A stretch of 64,000 nucleotides of DNA from Tetraselmis striata (lineage: Eukaryota; Chlorophyta; Chlorodendrophyceae; Chlorodendrales; Chlorodendraceae), in NCBI GenBank assembly GCA_006384855.1, contig VCJN01002744.1, positions 248,001 through 312,000 of the forward strand, read 5' to 3'. The translations under genes and the position numbers were made by a program. Positions 36,218 to 48,300 of this stretch are shown here, piece by piece; positions within the stretch are counted from its first letter, which is position 1, and the number at the start of each line of letters is the position of its first letter. The notes under the pieces are model-generated. The model did not search any database. It was given only the letters and a program-made list of their open reading frames with translations, and was not told the origin of the DNA.

Positions 36218-38348
36218 ATGATGGCGCTGTCGACCGCCGCTGTCGCGCGATACCCCGCCGACTGGTCGACGCCACGGCGGCCTGTCCGACCAGCCGGCCG
36301 CAGGTGGCACACATGCACGCCCCGCGATGCCGCAGTCACAGCCCGGTCGCAGGCGGCCCTGCCCGCAGCCGCGGAGCAGCTGCCGCTCGCCAGCCTCGGC
36401 GACGCGCTGTTCGCCGCCAGTGCGGGTGCCAACGACGCCGTGGCGGCCTCGCTGGCGGCCGCCTCGCCCGCCACCCTGCTTGTCGTCGCCGGCGCCGGCC
36501 TGCTCACCAGCCTCTCGCCCTGCACGCTCTCCGTGCTGCCACTCACCATCGGCTACATTGGCGGCTTCCAGGCGAAGCCGGTGCTGCCCCTCCCATGCCG
36601 CACCACCTGCGCAAGCCTTCCCGTACCGGGCAAACAACCACGCAACACGGCGGGGAGGTGTCGTTAGCGAGGCGGCGTGATGCCGTGCCTCGCGGTCGAC
36701 GTGTATTGCTCTGCGCGGGATATACTTGCCCGCGTGATAAATATGATCGGGAAAGGCAGGATGTTCGAAATGCGGCGTGGCATCCTGACATAGCTAGCCA
36801 CGGAAGGGTCGCCCCACTGGATGGGTTTCACCGGCACACAACCACACGAGGAGTGGCTAAATGGCACTAAAACCCTCACGTAAGTAAGCACATGTGACAT
36901 TGGCCCGGCAGAAGCCAGCGCCGGGGGCTGAGGAGCAGGGACAGCCGGGCGGACAGGTACAGGGAGGCGCCGCCCGCAGCGGGCTCGGCTTCCGCGCGGT
37001 GTCGTTCTCAGCTGGCCTCGCCTCCACGCTCGCGCTGCTCGGGGTGGGCTCCACCATGGCGGGGAAGGCGTATGGACAGGCAAGCGCCAGTCCTCCGCTC
37101 GCACCCCATTCCCCATTTTCACCCGCGCCGAGTGTGTTACGCGGGAGTCACTGAGCCTCCGCACCCGGCGGGGGGGGGGGGGGGGGGGGGCAGGTCGGCG
37201 CGGGCGTGCCACTGAGCGTGGGAGTGAGCGGCCTGGCGATCCTGATGGGGCTGAACCTGCTGGAGGTGGTGGTCATTCCGCTGCCCTCCCTTGATGTGGA
37301 CACCCGCCAGCTTGGGCTGCCCGCGCCGCTGCAGGTGGGCCGTCCCTGGCGCCCAAGCAGCCTCCGCCGCCACGAGCCACATCCCCGCTCTTACGGCAGG
37401 GGAGGGGGGGCATCTTCCGGCGTGAACAGCCTCTCTCCCCGCTATGCCGCGCAGGCCTACCTGGCGGGCGCCACCTTTGCGCTGGCGGCGTCCCCCTGCA
37501 GCACGCCAGTACTGGCGACCCTGCTGGCCTATGTCTCCACCACTGCGGACCCCGTAAAGGTCCCCCCCCCTCCCCCCCCCCCAACCACACACACACAAGT
37601 TCCCCTTCACACACACTCTTTCTGACCCACTGCCCGGCTGCGCCTCCCATCAGAAGCAACTGCTTCCCTTGGAACCGGTTTCCCACACTGAACCATGAGC
37701 CACTGGGGGGGGGGGGGGGGGGAAGACATCTGTATTGTGGCCGCCATGGTGAGCCGCCCCATACACTACGCCAATTAATTTGCATTCACAGACCAAAAAC
37801 CAATGACCTGTTTTACAACATTGCACCGATGATTATGCGGGGCGCTCTCCTTGCCTTTAGACCAGTTTCGACAGTTTATTGTTTGTGCCAGGGCGGGGGA
37901 GGGGTGGGCGGGTTGGGAGGGCTCAGAACGATGGTTTTGTGCGACCGCACGAACACGGGAGTGTGCTTGCTACAGTGGGATGTCCCATTGATCAGAGGGA
38001 CGGCCAGCCAGCTCCCACGGTATACCTTGATCGCAACCCAGCCAATGCAGCTGTAAAGGCGGCGCTCAGGTTTGTGGCATGGCCTGCACCCCGAGCCGAC
38101 GCCCAGCCCCTGCGTGTGGCCGCAGGGCGGCGTCCTGCTCCTGGCGTACACGAGCGGCTACGTCAGCCCGCTGCTGCTGGCGGCCACCTTCACGGTGAGT
38201 CTGCCACGCCCTGCCCGCTCCCGGTTGCTGCCGGACCCATCTTTCGCACTTGGGCGATGTTGGCCGCCATGTGCACCCTGTGGGGGGGTAGTAGTCAGAG
38301 TGACGCTGACTGCTTCTTGGGAGGTGGCCACCAGGGAGGCGCTGACCG

Positions 38349-38394
<46 letters not shown>

Positions 38395-38975
38395 GGGGCA
38401 TATGCTGAACCTATTCTTTGTGTTATGTTGCTGTGCATTTTGGGTTGGCTGTGGTAGACATTACTGTTAGTACCCCCTCGCAAATGAACAGGAAACAGTG
38501 TATTCATGTAGAAACATATCCGAGCACACCCCGGCACATCTGAGAATATGGTGCACAGAATGCTTCTTTAGTCTTGCGAGCCCAATCGATTGTCCGGGGT
38601 AGCGATGGGCACATATCAGGCTCGTCCAGAACATTAAGCAGCCGAATCTTATCTTAGGGGGGGCTCACGTGTGTTTATCTAGATAAAGCGCTTACACAGA
38701 TTAGCGCAGCTTCGGTGGCCGGGTTTTCCTGCTGGCTCTGCGTTTAGGGTTTAAAACCCTAAACAAACGAAATGTCCGCCTCGCGGTGCCATTATTGACC
38801 CTCCTCCCCCCCCCTCTCAATCCCCTGTCCGTACGCCATTGGCACCGTGCCGCAGGATGCGCTGTCCGGCATGCTGTCGATGCGGCAGTACTCCGCGTGG
38901 GTCACGCCCGCCTCGGGGGCGCTGCTGCTGACGGGCGGCACCTACACTCTGTTGGCCAAGCTGACGGGGCTGTAG
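36218..38975 (+). CDS. ccdA: Chloroplast cytochrome c biogenesis/thiol-disulfide transporter CcdA
   Basis: Six exons, 36218-36571, 36912-37079, 37194-37334, 37455-37559, 38126-38194 and 38856-38975, encode 318 residues; every intron is phase 0. CcdA moves reducing equivalents from stroma to thylakoid lumen for cytochrome c6/f heme attachment. The N-terminal ~65 residues are Arg/Ala/Ser-rich, as in a transit peptide. The membrane domain follows with both conserved redox cysteines, [16 protein letters not shown] and [16 protein letters not shown]. Other family blocks are [43 protein letters not shown] and [16 protein letters not shown]. Introns 1 and 2 appear to use GC donors (CAG|GCGAAG and CAG|GCAAGC). 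Intron 4 starts GTCCCCCCCC, and intron 5 holds a telomere-like palindrome at 38742. The first GC donor is the least certain boundary; GTGCTG six bases downstream is an alternative. Confidence 0.93.
37170..37190 (+). repeat. Poly-G tract abutting a splice acceptor (ccdA intron 2)
   Basis: A 21-bp G run ends directly at the CAG acceptor (37191-37193) of ccdA exon 3, the place where most introns carry a pyrimidine tract. The sense strand is therefore purine only just before AG. Confidence 0.85.
38349..38392. repeat. Poly-C tract, 44 bp, longest in the window (ccdA intron 5)
   Basis: An uninterrupted C run about 155 bp after the donor of ccdA intron 5, on the sense strand. Length is probably variable between cells or reads. 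Confidence 0.9.
38742..38764. repeat. Head-to-head TTTAGGG telomere-like palindrome
   Basis: GTTTAGGGTTT and AAACCCTAAAC form a perfect palindrome with a 1-bp centre, inside ccdA intron 5. TTTAGGG is the plant-type telomere repeat, and AAACCCTAA is also the plant telo-box promoter motif. Only about one and a half units per arm, so chance cannot be excluded. Confidence 0.6.
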
Positions 38976-39363
38976 CGCGCCACCGGGCAGGGCGCCGCTG
39001 GCCCTTCACCGCTATCGGCAGCTCGCGACGACCGGCAGATGTGTTTTATGGTACTCCAGCGCAATTACACTGTGGTAGTTGGCTGCGGAGACATTATGAG
39101 GAAGCCATGAGTGAAATCCGCCCACGTCTGCCAGGCTGCAGGAGGAAGGGGGTACCCAGGGGCGCTCAGCTGACATGCGGGTGGCGCTAGGAGATGGAGC
39201 AATCGGGTTGTGGCTCGCATGCGTGGCAAGTCGCACGGCTTTTTATTCGAGGATAAATACACCCCCCCCCCCCCCTCCCCCTCCTGCCGGGGCGCACAGA
39301 TGCTCGCGTGCTTGGGGTCCGGCGCTCACCCCCAGGGACCGGGGGCTGCTGCTGCGGCGGCGC

Positions 39364-39607
39364 TCAGATGCTGAGCGTCTGCAGCCGGATGCCGGCACTG
39401 GCGCCAGGGTAGTCGCGCGGGACGTCGGGCGCGCCCCGGCCCGGCCGCCCGCAGCAGTTCTTGTACTTCTGCTTGGAGCCGCATGGGCAGGCCCTGTGGC
39501 AGCGGATGGGCCGCCGGCGGAGGCGGGTGGGTGGGGAGCGGTCAGATGCGCCCGTTCAGGGCGGCGAAGGCAGCTGGGCGCACGCGCACGGGCATGTGCG
39601 TGTGTGT

Positions 39608-39638
<31 letters not shown>

Positions 39639-42273
39639 GGGGAGGTGTGGGTGGGTGTGTCGCGAAAAAAGGGGGGGGGGGGGGGGGGGGGGGGGCTTGT
39701 AGGGTTTGTTAGGGCACCGACGCTGCCGGGCAGGGCGGAAGGAGCGGTGCCGCGGGCGGACCTGTTCCGGCCCACAGGCTTCTCCTTCTTCGGCGGATGC
39801 GGCGCTGGAGCGGGCGCCTCCGGTTCCGCTGCTCCCGCCGCGGCGCCAGTGCCATTGCCAAGGCGCGAGCCAGGCGGCTTGGGCAGGTGCGCCGAACGGT
39901 CGGGGAGGCGCCGGGGGCCGGGGGGCGTGACAGGCGACGCCGCGCTCGCCATGCTGACAGGCGACACCGGCGGCAGCTTGGTGCACTCCCCATCTGCCCA
40001 GGCATCGTGTTGCACGGCAGGAAATAAGCCCACCCCCCCCCCCCCCCCCTCCGGCCCGCCCGCCCCGCTTCCCCCCATTACATGAGATTGCGTTACATAG
40101 ATTTACAAAAGACCGGCAGTATACTGGCACATCGGCCAGCCGCACGGCGTGGACCCGATGGTGGGGCAGCCGCTCATCATGGGCAAGGTGACCCACAACC
40201 ACTTGCAAAATAGTGATGACATCTATATTAATACCAGCAATACACCGTAAGAATTTGCAAACAAATACGTCATGCACCCAATGCCCATACAGAGAGGATA
40301 GGGGAGGGGGGCAAGGCAAGGGGGGCGGTGGGATGGTGGGGGGGCTGACTCACCCAAGCTGCTCCTCCCGCCAGCCGGCGAACCGCTCCCCGCCTCCCTG
40401 GTGAGCTCCTCCGGAGCGCCCTCCGCCGCCCCCAGCGCCGCGGGCCCCCCCTCCTGCGCGACCTGCCGCAGGCGGCGCGGCGCGGAGGGTTGGCAAATGA
40501 CCCCTTGCGTGGCTCCGCCTTTCTTACCCCGGATGATAGCGTGGCGAGCGCAAGCGTTAGCTGCTCCAGTAGGATTACACTATTCGGAACATGAGTTCGC
40601 CAGGAGTCCGGAGATCCGAAATGCCTTTTGGCGGCCACACAGCCACAGATCGCATTTTCCATACTTTGACAGTTCAACCCCAGTTGATGGGAGGTTCCTG
40701 GGTATTGGGTGGCTTCAGTGCTGATAACGGAATATCGAATCGGTTCTCCAGCCCGCATGATCTATTATTGCTACAAAGTGAACTTCTGACACGGAGGGCG
40801 GCGGGCAGGCGGCATCCGGTGGGTTGCGGCAACACGGCGGCGGTGCGCCTGTGCCCGGCGGGGCGAAGCGTCCTCACCTGCTGGGCGCCCCCCGCCCCCC
40901 GGCTGCTGCTGCTGCTGCTCTCCGCGGCGCGTGCCTCCCCCGGCGGCCCATGCATGTCCGCACCGCTGCTTCCCACCGCAGCAGGCAGCGACCCGAGGGT
41001 GATGTGCGCTGCAGGCTTGCTGGAGGCGATGTCCTCCTGCGGGGCACGGCAGCCGGCGATCAGAGGCGCCCAGCAAGCACAGCGGAGGCCCTTTGCTGGG
41101 GTGGGTGCCCCGTGGGGGGCACCTTGAGGCGCACGCTGTTGTAGTGCTCGCCGAGGTGGTAGGAGAGGTGCAGGCTGGCTGCGTCGGCGGGGAAGTTGCT
41201 GATGACCCACACCGGCTGCTCCGCCTGGTGGACGTTGATGTTGGCGCGCAGCAGCAGCGACAGCGCCTGCAGCTCCAGGTGGCCCGCCCACTGGCCGTCC
41301 TGCACGGCACCGCGCAGCCGCCCGCACGCAAGCCGTCAGCCGCCTGCCAGACATCTAAATAACAAACGAAAATCAACAATGGGAATAATCTAGGGGGCGG
41401 CTGGCGCGGCCGGCGTTGCCCGACCTGGGCCATGCGCTCCAGGTAGTCGCCAAACGCCTCATCGTCCTCAATGAAGGGCTGGAAGTCGTCCGGGCGCTGC
41501 CGCATGTAGGCCACCGCGCGGGCGCTGCAAACAGAGCATGCAGCGCTGTGAGTGTGCGCGCTCAGGCGAGCTGCGGGCGACCCCGAGCCGCTGCATGCGC
41601 GCCCCCTTGCTCGCCTCGCTACCCGCCATGCGGCGCAGCTAGGTGTGCGTGTGTGTGTGGGGTGGGGGAGGGGAGGGGGGGGCAAACTCACCGCAGTTCC
41701 ATGTGGGTCTCATCTTCGCCATAGATTTGATCCGCGATGGCCCGAAACAGGCAGTTGCCGTCTGCGAGTGGGGCAGCAAGGGGGGGACAGGGAAGGTGTG
41801 GGTGTGTGGGGACTGGGCCAGGAGGGTGGGTGGGTGGGGGGGGGGCGGGGGGGACGCCTCTGAAAGGCACTGGATGAAGTGTCTCAGCAGGGCATGGGCC
41901 TCCTTGTCGCGCACCGCAGCGGCGGCCCATCCTGGCCATCTACACCCGCCCTCCCAGGCTAGGCAGCGCACCGCCCACGGTCTCCTTCACCCCCAGCCCC
42001 ACCGCGGCCAGTTGCTCATCGAGGTTGTCTGCCGCGTGGTGCTCGGAATCCCCCCACTTCGCCTTCCCCTGCAGCATGCACGCACCACCCGCTTAGCAGA
42101 ACCCGCAGAGCCACTTCTGGCAGCAGCCGGCCTGGACGCACCCAGGCGGGGGCGCTCGCCCTGTGAGGCGTCACCTTGGCCTTGGTGGGCTGCGGCCGGC
42201 TCTGCTTGCCCTGCGCCCCCGTCTCCTTTCGCGCCTTGCCCCGCGGCGTCTTCAGTGCGTGTTTACGTCCCAT
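39364..42273 (-). CDS. OTU-domain deubiquitinating cysteine protease with C-terminal SEC-C motif
   Basis: Nine exons join with perfect phase: 42273-42175, 42068-41972, 41761-41692, 41524-41425, 41299-41123, 41036-40878, 40462-40354, 39993-39762, 39493-39364. The product is about 390 residues. Catalytic Asp/Cys lie in GDGNCLFRAIADQIYG and the catalytic His in YHLGEHYNSVRL, with LELQALSLLLRANINV between: the OTUD3-type core that cleaves ubiquitin chains. A low-complexity linker leads to CPCGSKQKYKNCCG, a zinc-binding SEC-C motif close to the end. OTU plus SEC-C is the architecture of Arabidopsis OTU7 (At5g67170). A basic N terminus (MGRKHALKTPRGKARKE) could be nuclear. Introns carry C runs in sense (39622-39695, 41840 region) and one G run (40034-40049). 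The unusual GTGCCCCCC donor context recurs after exon 5. Confidence 0.93.
39601..39695. repeat. TG repeat plus two long poly-G tracts (OTU intron 8)
   Basis: (TG)n at about 39599-39621 runs into a 21-bp G run (39622-39642). A second 25-bp G run follows at 39671-39695. In the sense of the OTU gene these are C runs and a CA repeat. Confidence 0.88.
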
Positions 42274-43074
42274 TATTGGGGCACGGATCCCCGCAGGCTA
42301 TCCGCTAGGACCCCTGAGTCGGCCCCAGCAGCCGGAGTACTTTTGCATAAGCAGGGTAGGGCGGAGGGGCCGTTGCGTCGGTTGGCCGCAGCGGGCGGTG
42401 GCCAGTGGCTGCCTGAGGTGTCGCAGTCACCCCCGTGCTGTGGAACCATGTCAGCACGCACGGCAGCCTAATACACCATGAGGGGTGCGCCGAAACCGCG
42501 GCACCCCAGAGCGGGCAAACGATGCGTCTGCGCCTCCCCCTGCAAAGGAGCAGACGAGCACCCTACAGTACAACCATGTAGACCCTGCTCAAAGCTGACG
42601 CCGCACCGCCGCCGCCTGAGGACGAAGTCGTCGAACAATCAGCGCCAGTACGCGCGCCCTAAAGACGATGTTGCACGATATGTCGCGCGATCAGTATTTT
42701 ATATAGCGATGCTACTATTTTATTTATCACCAGCGGTAGTAGAGTAGCTTTAGGTGGCACAAAATTTAAATCGCGGTGCCTGCCCTGCGCGCGCGCAAAC
42801 TAAATTAAAACTTTTAGCATGTTTAAGCGCGCTTTCGCGCGCCCAGGAAGGCCTGCTGCCCAGCCCTCCCCCGGGCAGCCCTGGGCCCCAAAACGTCTCG
42901 AACTAGGTTAGCAGGCTGCCCTTAAGGGTCCTGCAGGTTGTGCCGAGGCCCTGGGCCGTGTGCCGTGGTGCCGGTTCGTCGGATGGCGCGAAGGCCTCCC
43001 GCCGCTTTTTTTTTCCGGGTCGGCAAAACTACCGTCACACTCACTCAGCTCACAGCACTAGCCCCAGCCAAGCC
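42274..43074. other. Intergenic/upstream region between OTU gene and transposon pair
   Basis: No gene. It must contain the promoter of the minus-strand OTU gene and probably the left end of the element carrying the genes at 43075-45386. An AT-rich patch sits at 42680-42830. I found no convincing terminal repeat. Confidence 0.4.
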
Positions 43075-44621
43075 ATGCCGTTCACCAAGAACACTTCGAG
43101 GCGGCCTTGTCCTCAGAAGGCCAGCACTCGGAGGCTGCCTGCTGTTCGGACTGCCAACAAATCTACCTACGAGACCATCGCTAATCAGCTCGATGCCGCC
43201 AAAGGTCTACTCACTAAGAAGACAAAAGACTTGGACAGCACCAGGCTGGAGGTGGCGCGGCTAGTCGAGGAGACCACCTCCCTGAAAGATGCTATGAGGA
43301 AGCAGCGGCGGCAGGCTTTGGACACAGAGCACGCGCTGGAGCGCCAGCTACAGGCGTTGACGACGACAGCAGTGGGCAACAACGAATCAGATGGCGACGA
43401 GGCAGAAATTCAAATTCGAAACCGCAAGCGCAGTGGGCCACGAGACGACGAGGACATGTCAGCCCGCACCAGACTCGCACCACTTTACAAAAGTGATATG
43501 GAGGAGTTCATGGACGAGCGCTTCGAGGGCGGCAGCGGTGGGAAAGTGGCTCTTCTGGCTGTGGTGGCCTATGTGGCTGCGCACCTGGAGGTCCTGGAGT
43601 ACATCGTGGAGGAGCACGACATCAGGTGGAAGGCTGCCCTCACAGTCATCACTCGGTTGAAGCAGCACTGGACCACAGATACATGTTGTGCCCTATTGTC
43701 CATGGCAAGTTGGACATGGATGGCTATCAGGCTATCATAAACAACTTATGTAAATGTTATTGTCATGTGCTCGAGCGATGGTTGCCGCTGCATCTTGGTT
43801 TCAATGTGTATGCACCAAAGCTAGCTGCCAGAGACGCCATGAAAGACAAGTTGACTGAGGCAGCAGGCAGCTATAGCATGACCTCAATCTGTGAGGGTCA
43901 GGGAGCTGTGGCCAGCCCTGAGATAGTGCTGAGGGAAAGTGGAGGACATCCTGGAGGAGTGCCCCCCTGCCGAAAGACCAACAAAATGTCGGTGGTTAAG
44001 GGGTTGGATTCAGCCAACTGGAGGAAGCGCCCCTCCAACAAGATCCTGCGCAACTACTCTGCCATGGTGCTGAAGCCGTTGTGCATGAAGTACCGGCAGC
44101 GTGGGGTCAGGCCCAGGGCAGGCGACGCCATCAACAGCCCTGACAACAACATGTTGACGATGTTGTACGCTGGCAAGGACAGCTATCACCTGATCGACAA
44201 GATGCTGAATGCAGTGTCTGCATACCCCCCTGGGGATCCCAATGAGCCCAAGGTGAAGGAGACAGTCAAACATACCCTTGAGCGGCTGTAAAGGGACGGC
44301 CTGCAGACTAAGTTTGGTCTGATATCCATCTGCTTCTACCTGGGCGGCGACCTGGCCTTTCTAACCGAGTTCTTTGGGCTGGCCGGGTGTGCGAGCAACT
44401 ACCCGTGTGTTTGGTGTGAGATCATGAAGCACCAGCTATCATTTCTACGGTGCCAGTTTACAACCGAGACAAAACCCAGGCGCAGATCTAATCTGTGCAT
44501 AAACATGTGTGCGCATGCTTATGGGGCGAAGTGGGGCATCACTGAACCATATCGATGCCCTGGCTGCAAGGTACCCCCTCTACCTGCCCGCACCCGCCCT
44601 GTGCCTCTCGCTTCATGCTGA
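43075..44621 (+). pseudogene. Transposase-like gene, broken by frameshift and stop
   Basis: From ATG 43075 an intronless frame of 221 codons starts with a basic tail, then a predicted coiled coil (about residues 30-100) and an acidic linker. It ends at 43740. The protein pattern continues in another frame from about 43690 (HGKLDMDGYQAIINNLCK), runs to a TAA at 44289-44291, and resumes in the same frame beyond it with CFYLGGDLAFLTEFFGLAGC and NYPCVWCE. That 'GGD-x-KFL...G...S-YPC-x-WC' block is typical of transposases of CACTA/Plavaka or KDZ-like elements. Codon use is more AT-rich than the host genes. At least one frameshift and one stop make it inactive, unless there is recoding or an assembly error. 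Confidence 0.65.
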
Positions 44622-45386
44622 CAACACATGACATGCTGTGCGCGTGTATTACATGCAAATATTACAGAGCATGAGTTATCTATGTCTAGCCATTCATCTG
44701 GCACCTGAATCTCCTGCATCGGGTGCATTGACCTTACATAATTAAGCGATCCCACATTGAACCGGAGCACCGCCTTCTCTACCTTGAAGTGCCGGCTGTC
44801 CTCTCCTCTGTGGCTTTCATACTTTTCCCTGTCTGGGAAGTAATCAGTCCTGGGAGGGCATCACATAGGCGGCATCCGTCAATCGCAACAGTCGGCCAAA
44901 AATACATTGCACACCAGCTGGGTGATGGGCACAGCCTCCTTACCTGTGAGAAATGAAAAGAGGGTTGAGCAGGATGGCTATGCTCTGGGTGTCTGCCACC
45001 ACGTTCCCGATCCCCCTATACATGTGTCTAGCGCTCTTGGGGATACCATGAAGGTAAGCTATCTTCGTGATGAGCAGGAGGTCCGTGATGAGGAAGTCCC
45101 GAACGCTCTTGTTGTTGCTGTGTTGCTCGTCCACCTTGTGCCAGTCCGAGAAGCCGTCCCAGGTCCGAAGCTGCTCGATGGTCAGGCCAGCCAAGCTTGT
45201 CAACCAGTTCGTCCCAACTCGGCACTTCCGAAGCCGCCTCTCGACCTGGGTGACGAAGGGACCGCGGCCGAGGTTCCCTGTGACCGCCAGTTGTGCGTGG
45301 AGGCTGTGACCGCACTCATTGCACTCGCCAGTGGCTTGCGCATTATCGGCCCGCGCGCCCAAAAACGCGCACATCGAGCACGCCAT
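44519..45386 (-). CDS. Uncharacterised element-associated protein, two exons
   Basis: Exon 1, 45386 to about 44949, ends SH-AG|GTAAGG. Exon 2 starts after a CCCTCCCAG acceptor at about 44853 and stops at 44519, and the split Arg codon is restored. The first part has two CxxC pairs (MACSMCAF and GECNECGHSLH), which may bind zinc, then LTIEQLRTWDGFSDWHKVDE and DFLITDLLLITKIAYLHGIP. The second has YFPDREKYESH and VGSLNYVRSMHPMQEIQVPD. I recognise no family. It is tail-to-tail with the transposase-like gene, overlapping it by about 100 bp, and has similar composition, so both probably belong to one mobile element. The start could lie further upstream. Confidence 0.42.
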
Positions 45387-48300
45387 GACTCACCCACCCT
45401 TCAGGGTGCCCTACAAGAACACACATCGCGGGCGTTACATGACGGTAACTCAAAAAGCAAGAACATGACGACCTCACTAACATGTATATGTTGCCGATAC
45501 AACAAACTCGTGAGACCTTCCGGGGAGGTGTGGAGATCTCCTTCGCATCCCCCAACGGGGTTCGTTGTGAGTGAGTGGGATAAAAACGATTTACGCCCCC
45601 CCGCCGAGGCGGGTACCGCGCGCGCGACGGCCGATGAGCGAGTCAACACCCAAACATACGGCCGGCCAACCCCAGTGTGCAGTCAAACATATGTGAGGAG
45701 CGTGTATACCGGGTTTGGGCCTCACCTGCTGGGTTCCGCGCCTGGCAGAGCTGGTGACAGTGGGGTAGGTGGTGTTGTGAGATGCGAACTGAAACCGGAC
45801 GCGGCGCGGCGCGGCGATGTACGCGTGCGGGGCCGCGAAGAACTGAAAATCGGGGTGTCTTAAATAATGCTCGAATTTTAATATAGTTTGCTGTTTTTTG
45901 CCACCCTTCTAGCGTTTTCAAATCATATGTTCCTGCTGTTGTATTATCCGTGGACTGTAAAGCAAAGTTCGCCCAAAGCACTTGACCGCCTCGTGCCCCA
46001 ACTGAAGTCGTAGGTCTGGCATAGCCATTACGTAGCGACTACCTTCCGATACGGATTATTTGCTATTGGCCTTTCGATACGTGGGTGGACGAGACCAGGG
46101 TTTCATGCATGGTTTCAGGGTCTCTCTTCTATTGCTCGTAAACTTTCATAGTTGCTGTTAATTCTGTTTGTAGTGCGCATATGTAAAAACAACAACGAGA
46201 CCAGGGTTGCGCTGAGGGGCTTGCAGACTTGCTGTTCGGGGTACTTCAATCTAAAGTCCCAATTACTGACATCAGAATTCAGTTCAACCTGACTACCTCC
46301 CGGAAATGGCATGAATACCCCTACCTGAAGTTCCTTTCTTTATTAGAAATGCGAGTTTAAAGTAGTGGGGGCTCGGCTGTATCTAGGACTGACTACCCCC
46401 GAATAGTCCGAATCCGTAGAGATATTGTTCCCTGCCGCCCATCGGGGTGATGTCGTACGTGGCGTATAGCCGTATATGGCCCATACGTGTGGCGGATGGT
46501 ATTGAATAGCTCCCTATAAGTAGATTAACTAGTTTTGACGCGATAATTTGCAATACATGTACGGCGGCCGGTGCAAAACAATAATGCGAATCCGTATAAT
46601 ATGTTGTTATGGGTTTGGAATATGTTATCTTTGGCACTAGCTATTGACCTTGCTTCCCGGACGCCACGATGCTGGAAGGAGATCCCCAACGCACATCACA
46701 CACTGCCACACCACTTTAGCTTCACCAATCCGCCATACACTCTTCCCTCAAGACACCAACGAGTGTGGATGCTGCGGAGCCAGCCGCGGAGCCTGCGGTC
46801 GTGAACGCCGGCGAGGGTGGCGTTCCGGCGTCATCGGGAATTCGGGAGGGGCTCAACACACAATCGCCAACAGTGCTGCGGCAGCATCACCCCTCGGCCG
46901 TGGTTCGGGAGGGGCTTAGCACACGACCGCCAACAGCGCGGCGGCGGCATCAGCCCGCGACCGTGCCGCCCCCCGGCCCCCTGCTAACCGCCGTAGCGCT
47001 AGCGACTCGTCCTAGTTCCCTACCGCGCCGAACAGTCCGTGCCCCATACCGGCGGTCCCGTAGGTGTCACACATGTAACATTATATGTTCAACCGCACAA
47101 AATCGCCACTGCTGCTCTGCGTCGCTGTTGGGGGGGGGGGGGGGGGGGGGACTGGGGGAAAGGGGGTCTTCAAGCTTGAATTCAGTATGAATACCTGCAT
47201 TAACCTAAACAAAACAGAATTCGGGCTGAATTCATGGCATGCATTTAGGGCCGGAATTCAAGCTGAAGTCTGTTCAGCTGAGTTCAGCTAAATCCATCTA
47301 AGTCCGAACTGAATACCTCCACCGCCGTATGAGCGATTCTCGAACATGTTTGGGGCGAGTTTCATGCGACCTCCGCCCCGACGCATGCCACGTTCAAACT
47401 GCGTACGCACGGTGGTCCTCGTTACCGTGGTGGAAACTACTCGCCGGGGCCCGCGCCGTGGGTTATTTTCGGCAGAGCATGGGTATGTTTATTTACGCCC
47501 CCACACGGGCACCTCGCGTCGCGAGAGCAACCGGAACTGCAATAGCGCGTTTTTTTGCGGCCTCACAAAGCGGGACGTCGGACGAATGAAGTTCCCTGCT
47601 ATATGTTGCTGGATGGTGGTGCCTCGCAGTACATGGACGTGCTTGCTTCGCATGTTAGGCAACCTACACGTGGATTGTCTATTTGGCGTGGACAATGGGA
47701 TGACTTTGTGCTCGAGCTGCGCGGGGCGAAATGACACCGACGCACTTAAATGGTTTATATGCACAACGTATAGTTTACCATCTGGAGTTGTTGGTCACGC
47801 TGTTGAATGGACCAGACTAGGCAATTGGCGGTCAACCTGGAAGCACAATACAGCGCCCCAAGACGTCATGTAAGGGAACATGTGAGGCGTCGCTGGGAAT
47901 TTCCTGCTTTGCAGTGACATAGGTGTGTCACCCCTTTCCCCAACGGTGGGACTTCCGCAAACATTTATTGCGCATTGCATTGTGACTTGAAACACCACTA
48001 CACCAGCCGCCTACAACGGTAAGACCTAGAGTAGCCGCTATCAATGACATGCATGGGCGCCGGCATTGGTCGCTGGCACGCGCCGGTTGCTCATTGGTAA
48101 ATCCCCGCCACGAGGTTGTTGGTAGATAATTGCAAATGGTGGTGGCAAAGCGGGCTGCACGCAAGCTCGGCACACGCCTACCAGTCGCCTTAGTCGAATT
48201 CGGAAATATTTACGGGCGGGGATTCAACCTCAGCCGGTCATATGGTTTCCACTGGCCTTTGTGCCTAATGTTATTTCTATGAACGTAGACTTCCTTACCT

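Noticed and set aside
36139..36870. 243-codon plus-strand open frame at the ccdA 5' end
   Set aside because: Different frame from the conserved CcdA sequence; Arg-rich shadow.
38742..38764. Chromosome end or telomere
   Set aside because: Only about 1.5 repeat units per arm, inside an intron with gene sequence on both sides.
39243..40319. 358-codon minus-strand open frame with poly-Pro runs
   Set aside because: It reads through OTU introns and homopolymer tracts; Pro and Gly runs come from the C/G tracts, not from protein.
44907..45863. 318-codon plus-strand open frame
   Set aside because: Opposite strand of the element-associated gene. The minus-strand version has a phase-preserving intron and better protein composition.
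47346..47873. 175-codon plus-strand open frame
   Set aside because: No motif, no splice context, and an overlapping frame of similar quality; could be chance.
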